A stretch of 21,593 bases of DNA from CAZQAA01 sp964591255 (GTDB lineage: Bacteria > Desulfobacterota > DSM-4660 > Desulfatiglandales > Desulfatiglandaceae), in assembly GCA_964591255.1 (NCBI GenBank), contig CAZQAA010000135.1:1-21593 (forward strand), given 5' to 3'. The translations under genes were made by a program, and so were the position numbers. Under the pieces are notes generated by a model. It was not told where the DNA came from. It searched no databases and saw only the letters and a list, made by a program, of their open reading frames with translations. Below, piece by piece: positions 1 to 6,140 of this stretch; position 1 is the first letter of the stretch; the number at the start of each line of letters is the position of its first letter.

Positions 1-2
1 AA

Positions 3-956
3 CAAAAAAACAGAATTTTTTTTCTACCCATGATCTTGGCACTGATGTTTATATTTGTCAGCTCAGTAACGTCATTTGCAGGGTACAAAGGATTTGTGAG
101 GGATGACTCGCTAATAACACCTCAGCAGCTAAAAGAATTGATAGATAAAAAGGATCCAAACCTGGTGATTCTGGCAGTGGCAAAGACTACGGATTACAGG
201 ACAGGTCATATTCCCGGGGCTCTGCAGATATGGAGAGGCGATTATGAACCTGCTAGGGATAAACCATATCCTTATGGCGGTATGATACTGAATCGGACAG
301 AATTTGAAAAATTTGCGAGAGATCTGGGTATAAACAATGATTCCACGGTGGTAATATATGATCATAAATATGATTCCACAAGGGTTTGGTGGGCCTTTTT
401 CCTTTATGGAAAAAGGGACTGCAAGGTCCTGGATGGCGGATTCCAGGGATGGAAAAAGGCTGGCTATGATACTAAAATTTTTGCCCCGGACAAACCAAAA
501 CAGGGTAATTTTGTGGCCAAGTCTCCCCTCGCCGGTTGGACAGCCTCCATGGACGAGGTATGGCAGGCAAAGACTAATCCTGAAATGCAAGTTTGGGACA
601 CCCGCGAGAAAAATGAATGGACAGGAGAAAAGCTCAAAAAGGGTGCCTTTCGTAAGGGGCGTGTCCCGTGGGCAAAATTCCTGAACTGGAAAGAATTCAA
701 GATGCCCGTTGCCGAAGGTGAAAAACCCACTGCATTCAAGACTGCTGACGAAATCCAAAAGGTTATAGAAAAGTTTGGCATGGACAAAAACAAGTATCAG
801 ATTTTCTATTGCCAGTCTGCAGTGCGTACCACTACCGAGATCTTTGCACTCTATCTCATGGGCTGGGATATCAGTAAACTGCAAAATTATGATGGTTCCT
901 GGATCCAGTGGAGTTACTTTAAGGAAAATCCCGTTGTTTGTGAAGAATGCAAGTAG
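3..956 (+). CDS. Exported two-domain sulfurtransferase (rhodanese), 5' end cut by window edge
   Basis: Probable thiosulfate or 3-mercaptopyruvate sulfurtransferase, moving sulfane sulfur through a cysteine persulfide. Counting from the ATG at 30, two rhodanese domains span roughly residues 25-150 and 165-300. The second carries the active-site loop CQSAVRT with catalytic Cys261; the first has no Cys in the matching place, as usual for tandem rhodaneses. The N-terminus ends a signal peptide (hydrophobic run, then SSVTSFA and a likely cleavage before GY), so the protein should be periplasmic. The ATG at 30 has no ribosome binding site, and the frame stays open to the left edge, encoding a basic stretch (QKNRIFFLP) that would make a good signal-peptide n-region. 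The true start is therefore probably outside the window. The C-terminus ends in an extra CEEC motif (Cys304 and Cys307). It lies 104 nt upstream of a small membrane protein and a YeiH-type exporter, which suggests a role in sulfur oxyanion metabolism. Confidence 0.88.
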   Translation, partial: QKNRIFFLPMILALMFIFVSSVTSFAGYKGFVRDDSLITPQQLKELIDKKDPNLVILAVAKTTDYRTGHIPGALQIWRGDYEPARDKPYPYGGMILNRTEFEKFARDLGINNDSTVVIYDHKYDSTRVWWAFFLYGKRDCKVLDGGFQGWKKAGYDTKIFAPDKPKQGNFVAKSPLAGWTASMDEVWQAKTNPEMQVWDTREKNEWTGEKLKKGAFRKGRVPWAKFLNWKEFKMPVAEGEKPTAFKTADEIQKVIEKFGMDKNKYQIFYCQSAVRTTTEIFALYLMGWDISKLQNYDGSWIQWSYFKENPVVCEECK

Positions 957-990
957 CGAATAGATCTTGATTCCAAATTTCACCTTTTCA

Positions 991-1047
991 CTCTTCCTCC
1001 TTCGATAAGCAGTGCGCCTGTGGCCAAGGAGGAAGAGACTATTTTTT
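991..1047 (+). terminator. Hairpin with T-run: terminator or leader attenuator
   Basis: A perfect 12-bp inverted repeat (CTCTTCCTCCTT at 991-1002 and AAGGAGGAAGAG at 1026-1037) encloses a 23-nt loop and is followed by CTA and six T residues (1042-1047). It fits a rho-independent terminator for the sulfurtransferase transcript, although the loop is long. The T-run is followed directly by the Shine-Dalgarno sequence AAGGAG (1048-1053) of the next gene. CTCCTT in the left arm can pair either with the right arm or with that Shine-Dalgarno sequence. The hairpin could thus instead control expression of the downstream genes; that is inference. Confidence 0.6.
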
Positions 1048-1060
1048 AAGGAGATGTATT

Positions 1061-1252
1061 ATGGCTGCAACAAATGATAATAATGACATAGAAAGTCAGG
1101 ATGAAATACAGAAACGTGCTGAAGACGTTTTTTCCTCTGAAAAGCGTGAAGACATTTGGGCTATCTTGTTGGCCGTGATGATTTTCATACTATCGTATAT
1201 CGCACCAAATGCCATACATCATTTTTTCAAAAAGACGCTGTTTTTATTCTAA
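1061..1252 (+). CDS. Small single-pass membrane protein upstream of YeiH-type transporter
   Basis: A 63-residue protein with a hydrophilic, acidic N-terminal half (about residues 1-31, rich in Asp, Glu and Asn), one membrane helix (about 32-50, DIWAILLAVMIFILSYIAP) and a short basic C-terminal tail (FFKKTLFLF). An ideal Shine-Dalgarno AAGGAG lies 7 nt before the ATG, which supports real translation. Only 30 nt separate it from the transporter gene, so the two are almost certainly co-transcribed. I do not recognise a named family. The position suggests an accessory or regulatory subunit of the transporter, which is inference from context. No catalytic residues or cysteines are present. Confidence 0.75.
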   Translation: MAATNDNNDIESQDEIQKRAEDVFSSEKREDIWAILLAVMIFILSYIAPNAIHHFFKKTLFLF

Positions 1253-1282
1253 ATTATAAAATTCAGGAAAGGAGAGGAAACA

Positions 1283-2551
1283 ATGTCACCGATTAAAGCT
1301 ATGTTTGTACCTGGATGGCCAAAGTACATTCCAGGTCTGCTGTTGTGTGTTGTGTTTGCATTTTGTGTGATGAACATTCATCACCTGCTCTCAAGATATC
1401 ACAAGGCCGATGCGGCCTCCATCGCAATCCCTAAACTGGAGAAAAAGCTCGAAGATGTCAAATCTTCAGGTGCAGATCCAAAGGCTATTTCAGCTCTGGA
1501 AAAAAAGCTGAAAAAACACCACAAGGCATTGTCTGCAGTAGGCGGAAAGGTGGGAGACAGGTGGTCGTGGGCCACATTTCTATATGTAAATTGCCAATTC
1601 AAATATGTGGCCATGTTATTAATAGGCGGGATTATAATCAGGAATACTATAGGTGTGCATAATATTTTTCTTCCAGGTGTAGGTATTGCCAGGCCCTTGA
1701 TTAAACCTGGGATTATCATATTAGGAGTTCACTATGTCTGGTCAGATGTTGTAAAAGTTGGTGGCGTAGGACTTGTCCTGACGGCTGTATTTATCTTCGG
1801 AACAGCAATTGCAGTCATGTATCTTAGCAGGAAATTCGGTGTATCCGATGGACTGGGGGGTATCATGGGTGCCGGAACCGGTGTTTGTGGCGTGTCTGCT
1901 ATTATTGCAACCGCACCTGTTGTCAAGGCCAAACCAAGGGATATGGCCTATGCTATCGGCACCATACTACTGTTTGGCACCCTCATGTTGTTCGCATTAC
2001 CTTATCTGGGACAACTCTTTAACATATCCCAATCCCAATTCGGGGCATGGGATGCAATAGCCATACTAAACACCGCACAGCTTATTGCTGCTGCAGAATG
2101 GTACGGAGAAGGAGCAAGGGATACTGCGGTGTTGATAAATGCGGCCCGTATTATGCTGATCCCGCTGGTTGTTCTCTATGCTGTATGGTTCTATGGATTA
2201 AGGGATGGGTCCTCCAAATCCATGGGTGCATGGGCTACCATAAAAGATAAATTCCCAATTTTTATTTTAGGGTTCTTTGCTCTGGTCATGTTAAATAGTA
2301 TCCATATCCCTGTATTAGGTGGGCCCAAGGCACATGGGACTCCTTTTTGGGCCATGAACGCGGTCTATAAATGGTTTTTTGCCCTTGGATTTGCCGGCAT
2401 AGGCCTATCCATTAGTATAGCAGATATGAAAGAGGCCGGTGGAAAGGCATTTGCTATAGGATGTGGTGCAGCTACCGCCAAGATGGTTTTGGGGCTGATC
2501 GCAGTCCTGCTCATTGGAGCTGGTCTGCTCACGGTAACTGGTGGTCATTAA
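1283..2551 (+). CDS. YeiH/UPF0324-family putative sulfate exporter
   Basis: Polytopic inner-membrane protein of the family annotated as putative sulfate exporter (Cons_hypoth698). Family-like glycine-rich stretches are visible, for example GAGTGVCGVSAIIATAPVVK around residues 197-216 and FGTLMLFALPYLG near 230-245. About ten hydrophobic segments run from TM1 (residues 15-36) to the C-terminal helix ending in LLTVTGGH. At 422 residues it is longer than E. coli YeiH (about 350). Much of the excess is a charged insert between TM1 and TM2 (about residues 38-92) holding two similar helices, KLEKKLEDVK and ALEKKLKKHHKAL, probably a helical hairpin. AAGGAGAGG before the ATG is a good ribosome binding site. 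Neighbours (rhodanese, small membrane protein, universal stress protein) support a sulfur anion role. The exact substrate and direction of transport are not shown by the sequence. Confidence 0.88.
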   Translation: MSPIKAMFVPGWPKYIPGLLLCVVFAFCVMNIHHLLSRYHKADAASIAIPKLEKKLEDVKSSGADPKAISALEKKLKKHHKALSAVGGKVGDRWSWATFLYVNCQFKYVAMLLIGGIIIRNTIGVHNIFLPGVGIARPLIKPGIIILGVHYVWSDVVKVGGVGLVLTAVFIFGTAIAVMYLSRKFGVSDGLGGIMGAGTGVCGVSAIIATAPVVKAKPRDMAYAIGTILLFGTLMLFALPYLGQLFNISQSQFGAWDAIAILNTAQLIAAAEWYGEGARDTAVLINAARIMLIPLVVLYAVWFYGLRDGSSKSMGAWATIKDKFPIFILGFFALVMLNSIHIPVLGGPKAHGTPFWAMNAVYKWFFALGFAGIGLSISIADMKEAGGKAFAIGCGAATAKMVLGLIAVLLIGAGLLTVTGGH

Positions 2552-2560
2552 TCTCGACTT

Positions 2561-3043
2561 ATGACAACAAACAACTCTGACTTTCCCCGGAAAATACTGT
2601 TATGTATTGACGGGGAAAGTCATACGAATAAGGCAATAGACTGGGCAATAAAGGCTGTCCAGGTGGCAAAGGCCGACCTGACTGTCCTCCATATTAAGGA
2701 GATGTATCTCAAGCAGTTTTACAATGAGATCTATGCTCAGGGCAGAAGAGAATACCTGATCCATGTGGAACGGGAAATCCAGGAACATGCAATCAAAACA
2801 TTTTCCCTGTTTGATAAAAAGGCACAAGAAGAACGTATTGAATACAGGAAAAAAGAAGAAACCTGTGATCCCCTGGGCAATCCCTTAGAAATTATCATCA
2901 AAGAGTTTGAGAAAAATGATTACGATCTTATCGTGGTTGGAGGTGAGCAGTTAAAAGGAATGAAAGCAATAAGGTCAAGAAATATCCCGGCAAAACTGGC
3001 TGCCAGGATAAAGGACAGGGCCCTGCTCATTGTAAGGGAATAA
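2561..3043 (+). CDS. Universal stress protein (UspA family)
   Basis: Cytoplasmic alpha/beta protein of 160 residues with the typical Usp start (RKILLCIDGESHTNKAIDWA) and end (YDLIVVGGEQLKG...ALLIVRE). The nucleotide-binding signature G-x2-G-x9-G-(S/T) is degenerate: after GGEQLKGMKAIRSRNI the expected Gly-Ser/Thr is Pro-Ala, so ATP binding is doubtful. A longer than usual charged central stretch (residues about 50-105) contains helices rich in Glu and Lys. It begins 9 nt after the transporter stop and lacks a strong Shine-Dalgarno of its own, so it is probably translated by coupling. Such Usp genes often sit behind transporters and may tune them; that role here is inference. Its stop codon directly abuts the stop of the convergent gene. 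Confidence 0.88.
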   Translation: MTTNNSDFPRKILLCIDGESHTNKAIDWAIKAVQVAKADLTVLHIKEMYLKQFYNEIYAQGRREYLIHVEREIQEHAIKTFSLFDKKAQEERIEYRKKEETCDPLGNPLEIIIKEFEKNDYDLIVVGGEQLKGMKAIRSRNIPAKLAARIKDRALLIVRE

Positions 3044-4180
3044 TCAAATTCCAAACAACTTATAACATCCCAAACAGACTTCAGGGGGTTTCTTGAGTTT
3101 CAGTTGGCGCTCATACTCGGTCTCCAATTCATCTGCCTTTTCCATCACTTCAAAATCACAAGAAATATTTTTGTAAAGACTTGCCGTTATAGATTTACGT
3201 TTACTAAATGCCTGCCTGAAGTCAGAGTAATTTTCCTTGTTCCAGATCTCAGGGATAGTCTCGTCTTTTATATTCCCATAACACAGCCTGCCAATCTCAG
3301 TGGTTATGCCATCTCTAAATCTAAGCATACTGTTGGTTGGAAGCCCCAGATATACACAAGGGGATACGGATCCATCAAAAGATATATAGATGTTGTTGAG
3401 AGGGTCTGCCTCACACACAGGCTGTTCCTCAGATCTTGTGGGATAAACCTTTAATGCTATCTTTTTGGCAGCAGCTGTCTTCTCTGCTGATTTTATCAGT
3501 TTATTATAATTATCTTCCTCCCTATTCCCATCCTTCAGATCGAAAATCTTTAGTTTCTCGATTTCATGACAGGTTATAAAATCCACATTAGTGGCTACTA
3601 TCCTATCGGCTCCCAGACCGGCGGCAAGTTCAATCACCTTGGACAGCTGATCAATATTGCTGCGGAGCATGATAAAGGATATGATTACAGAAGGGAGCTT
3701 GGATCGACGCCGTGCCTTTAAGTCAGAAATATCATGTATGTTTTTTATTATCCGTTCAAAATCAGTTCCCATACGGATGGCTTCATGGCTTTGCTTATCG
3801 GCCCCTGCCAGGGAAACAGCAATAATATCGAGATTAAGATCAATATATTCCTTTGCCTTTTCGCTGCTAAGCAATTGGCCATTAGTGGTAAAACCCACCT
3901 TTGTGTTTGTGCTCTTGACGGATTGTATCATCTTTCCCAATTCCGTATGCAGTAAAGGTTCTCCCCAGCCCTGCAAATGTATATGATTGGCTAACTCAAA
4001 ACATGTTGCCATTGACAGAAAGGTGTCCAATGGCATATCCCCATTCTGCCACCCATCAAGGGTTGTGCGCGGGCACATTATACATTTTGCATTGCACCTG
4101 GAGGTGACCTCTACTTGTACGGAATCAAATAGCCGTGGGCGTCGCAGTTCCCTTATAAATTTTGATATGGCATTTAACAC
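3044..4180 (-). CDS. Radical SAM protein with C-terminal SPASM-type domain
   Basis: Cytoplasmic iron-sulfur enzyme of 378 residues. The radical SAM motif CNAKCIMC (Cys29, Cys33, Cys36) binds the SAM-cleaving 4Fe-4S cluster; GWGEPL near residue 71 is the usual SAM-contacting motif, followed by GFTTNG. The C-terminal third has SPASM-like cysteines (PVCEAD, SPCVYLG, then CDFEV and CLGCYKLFGI), implying auxiliary iron-sulfur clusters. SPASM enzymes commonly modify peptides or proteins, but no precursor peptide is visible nearby. The start is a GTG at 4180; upstream the frame stays open to a TAG near 4232 without a better start. It lies 54 nt after the cyclic-nucleotide-binding-fold gene on the same strand, so the two probably form one unit. 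The substrate is unknown. Confidence 0.85.
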   Translation of the reverse strand: MLNAISKFIRELRRPRLFDSVQVEVTSRCNAKCIMCPRTTLDGWQNGDMPLDTFLSMATCFELANHIHLQGWGEPLLHTELGKMIQSVKSTNTKVGFTTNGQLLSSEKAKEYIDLNLDIIAVSLAGADKQSHEAIRMGTDFERIIKNIHDISDLKARRRSKLPSVIISFIMLRSNIDQLSKVIELAAGLGADRIVATNVDFITCHEIEKLKIFDLKDGNREEDNYNKLIKSAEKTAAAKKIALKVYPTRSEEQPVCEADPLNNIYISFDGSVSPCVYLGLPTNSMLRFRDGITTEIGRLCYGNIKDETIPEIWNKENYSDFRQAFSKRKSITASLYKNISCDFEVMEKADELETEYERQLKLKKPPEVCLGCYKLFGI

Positions 4181-4234
4181 TGTCTTAAGGAACCCTCCGC
4201 CAAAGCTTCCACAAACTGTTTTACATGGCCCATC

Positions 4235-4687
4235 CTATAATGATTTAATCAAGATACCCCTGCAGTTCCTCAAACGCTCACTTACTACCTTGGCAATACG
4301 TTGATAAACAGTCATGCCTATTTCAGGATTATTCTCCAGTACCTGCATTAAAGCATCTCTCTTTATTGCTACTATCCTGGTATCCTTTTTACACAGACTC
4401 GAGGCCGTATAGTAATTGGGAGGTACCAGTGCCGACCATCCAAAGGTCTGATAGGGGTTTTTGATGATTGAAAGAGGAATTCTTTCTGGACTTGAAGAAA
4501 GCTGTACGAAAATTTCCACCTCTCCTTCCAGGAGAACTAATACACGATCAGCTTCATCGCCCTCATGAACAACAATATCACCTGCGCGGAAATTTAAAGT
4601 CTCACATGCCTTGGCTATTTCTCCCAACTGATCTTCAGAAAGACCCTTAAATAATTCCATCTGGGATAATTCCTGAGTCGTTATCAT
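4235..4687 (-). CDS. Stand-alone cyclic-nucleotide-binding-fold protein (Crp-like, no DNA-binding domain)
   Basis: At 150 residues it covers just one CNBD beta-barrel: FKGLSEDQLGEIAKACE, then RAGDIVVHEGDEADRVLVLLEGEVEIFV, then a C-terminal helix. No helix-turn-helix follows, so it should not be a transcription factor on its own. The phosphate-binding cassette reads FGWSALVPPNYYTAS; the usual Gly-Glu and Arg that hold cAMP are missing, so it may sense something else or nothing. GGAGGT before the ATG with about 8 nt spacing is a good ribosome binding site, and a promoter lies just upstream. It probably acts as a sensor or partner for the radical SAM protein encoded next; that is inference from adjacency. 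Confidence 0.85.
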   Translation of the reverse strand: MITTQELSQMELFKGLSEDQLGEIAKACETLNFRAGDIVVHEGDEADRVLVLLEGEVEIFVQLSSSPERIPLSIIKNPYQTFGWSALVPPNYYTASSLCKKDTRIVAIKRDALMQVLENNPEIGMTVYQRIAKVVSERLRNCRGILIKSL

Positions 4688-4751
4688 GAACCTACCTCCA
4701 CAGTTAGATAGTTTAAATTATACCCTGAAAAAACACATATCCTCCAATTAA

Positions 4752-4780
4752 TTCATACTGCTAGTTCGGTTTATTGTCAA
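4752..4780 (-). promoter_or_regulatory. Sigma-70-like promoter for the CNBD/radical SAM unit
   Basis: On the minus strand TTGACA (4775-4780) is followed after exactly 17 nt by TATGAA (4752-4757), upstream of the ATG at 4687. A perfect TATAAT also occurs at 4717-4722, closer to the gene, but its -35 is poor (TTGGAG with 19-nt spacing). The -35 follows a T-run that could also end the transcript of the upstream glycosyltransferase gene. Confidence 0.5.
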
Positions 4781-4826
4781 AAAAAATTTTATAAAATCTG
4801 TTCAATGGCATTTTGGCCTCCATGCC

Positions 4827-6140
4827 TCAATTATCTAACATGGATGACAGAACACGAGACGAGATGCCCATACAGCAACCAAAGAGCACGGCCAAATGTA
4901 CAGAGGTAGTTCTTATGATCCCTGAGGACTGCCAGCGGCGGGCAGATGTTATTATATCAGCAGGCGCAATCCGGATACGTCCAATCTTGGAAAGCCTGCG
5001 CATAATATAGAGATCCTCTGCAACAGGGACCTCGGGAAAGCCTTTAATATGCTCAAAGGTTGACCTGTGAACGAACAGGGCCTGATCTCCATAAGGGAGT
5101 CTAAAATATCTTGCCCTGATATTTGTTCCGAATTCTATCAGCTTCATCAGAAAATTGTTCAGGTCGGTCTTGAACTGAAATGCGCCGGCAACACAACCCG
5201 GGAACATAAAAGTCTCAAATATATGAGATAGATAATTGACGGGCAGACGGGTATCTGCATGAAGGAAAAGCAGGATCCGGCCCTTTGCAATGGATGCCCC
5301 CATGTTCTGCTGCACTGCCCGGCCCTTTGGGCCCTGGATTACTTTTACCCCTGCCTGTTGTGCCATGCTTCGTGTCCGATCAGTGCTTCCCCCATCCACC
5401 ACAATGATCTCTGTATCTGGTGCCTGTGCACTCCGAATTGCATCCAGGATATTTTCCTCTTCATTCAAGGCAGGAATTATCACCGATATATAAGGGGGCC
5501 TGGGAACCGGTTTGTCCCAGCCTGAAAGGCTAATATCTTCCGCTGTATCGATATCTGTCAAGGCCGGCAGGAGGTGGACTTTCAATCCAGCTTCCTTTGC
5601 CAAGGCGATTGTATAAGAGATAACCTTTTCAGTACTCCACGGTATTTCCTTGAAGATATTGAAATAATGCCTCATCCCTACCAGCCAGTAACCCCCATCG
5701 GTACTGGGACCCAGGACCAGATCGTTTGAATCAAGGGAATTGAATGCCTCACTAAGGTGTCTTGCTTCAAGACCTGGAATATCAGTGCCAATCAGGAGCA
5801 CGCGCCGAGAGACCTCATCATTAAATGCCCTGAAAACAGCCCTGGCCATCCGGTCTCCAAGCCCGCCAGTCCCCTGAGGAGTCAATTTTATACCGTTCCC
5901 TAACCAGTAGCGGATTTTGCGCCCAGTACCTCCATCATAACAAAATTCTATCTGGACTTTTTTATCCCTTGAAAAAACCCTGGCAGTTTCAAACACCTTT
6001 TCTGTAAGCTGACGCTGAAGCTCTGCAGCCCCGGCAGGACCAAGGAAAGGTATAAGCCTTGTCTTTACCCTTCCCGGCTCCGGATAGCGCCCAAAAATTA
6101 TCAGTCGATTCAATAGAGGGGACACCCCTTTCCAAGGCAT
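4827..6140 (-). CDS. Fused transferase: CofC-like (TIGR04282/DUF2064) plus family 2 glycosyltransferase (TIGR04283)
   Basis: A 437-residue fusion of two transferases. Residues about 10-205 resemble the DUF2064, 'transferase 1, rSAM/selenodomain-associated' family: GRYPEPGRVKTRL (17-29), GTDIPG (118-123) and GPSTDGGYWLVG (144-155). Residues about 217-437 resemble 'transferase 2', a GT-A family 2 glycosyltransferase: ISVIIPALNEEENI, DGGSTDRT (249-256), GRAVQQNMGA, the metal-binding-type LHADTRLP, GDQALFV and TSARRW. These families usually occur as separate neighbouring genes, often near radical SAM and methyltransferase genes such as those for arsenosugars. It overlaps the upstream fusion gene by 31 nt. 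The ATG at 6140 has weak ribosome binding; a TTG at 6113 that overlaps the upstream stop (TTGA) with GGGG before it would give an N-terminus starting directly at NRLIIFGRYP, closer to family members. Both starts are possible. The acceptor is unknown. Confidence 0.88.
   Translation of the reverse strand: MPWKGVSPLLNRLIIFGRYPEPGRVKTRLIPFLGPAGAAELQRQLTEKVFETARVFSRDKKVQIEFCYDGGTGRKIRYWLGNGIKLTPQGTGGLGDRMARAVFRAFNDEVSRRVLLIGTDIPGLEARHLSEAFNSLDSNDLVLGPSTDGGYWLVGMRHYFNIFKEIPWSTEKVISYTIALAKEAGLKVHLLPALTDIDTAEDISLSGWDKPVPRPPYISVIIPALNEEENILDAIRSAQAPDTEIIVVDGGSTDRTRSMAQQAGVKVIQGPKGRAVQQNMGASIAKGRILLFLHADTRLPVNYLSHIFETFMFPGCVAGAFQFKTDLNNFLMKLIEFGTNIRARYFRLPYGDQALFVHRSTFEHIKGFPEVPVAEDLYIMRRLSKIGRIRIAPADIITSARRWQSSGIIRTTSVHLAVLFGCCMGISSRVLSSMLDN

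Noticed and set aside
129..983. 284-codon minus-strand frame opposite the sulfurtransferase
   Set aside because: It lies antisense to a gene with clear rhodanese motifs and its product has no recognisable domain or normal composition.
6101..6112. TGA ending the three-domain fusion as a possible selenocysteine codon
   Set aside because: Reading through adds only Ile-Asp before a second TGA followed by TAA, there is no clear SECIS-like loop, and the DUF5714 domain already looks complete.
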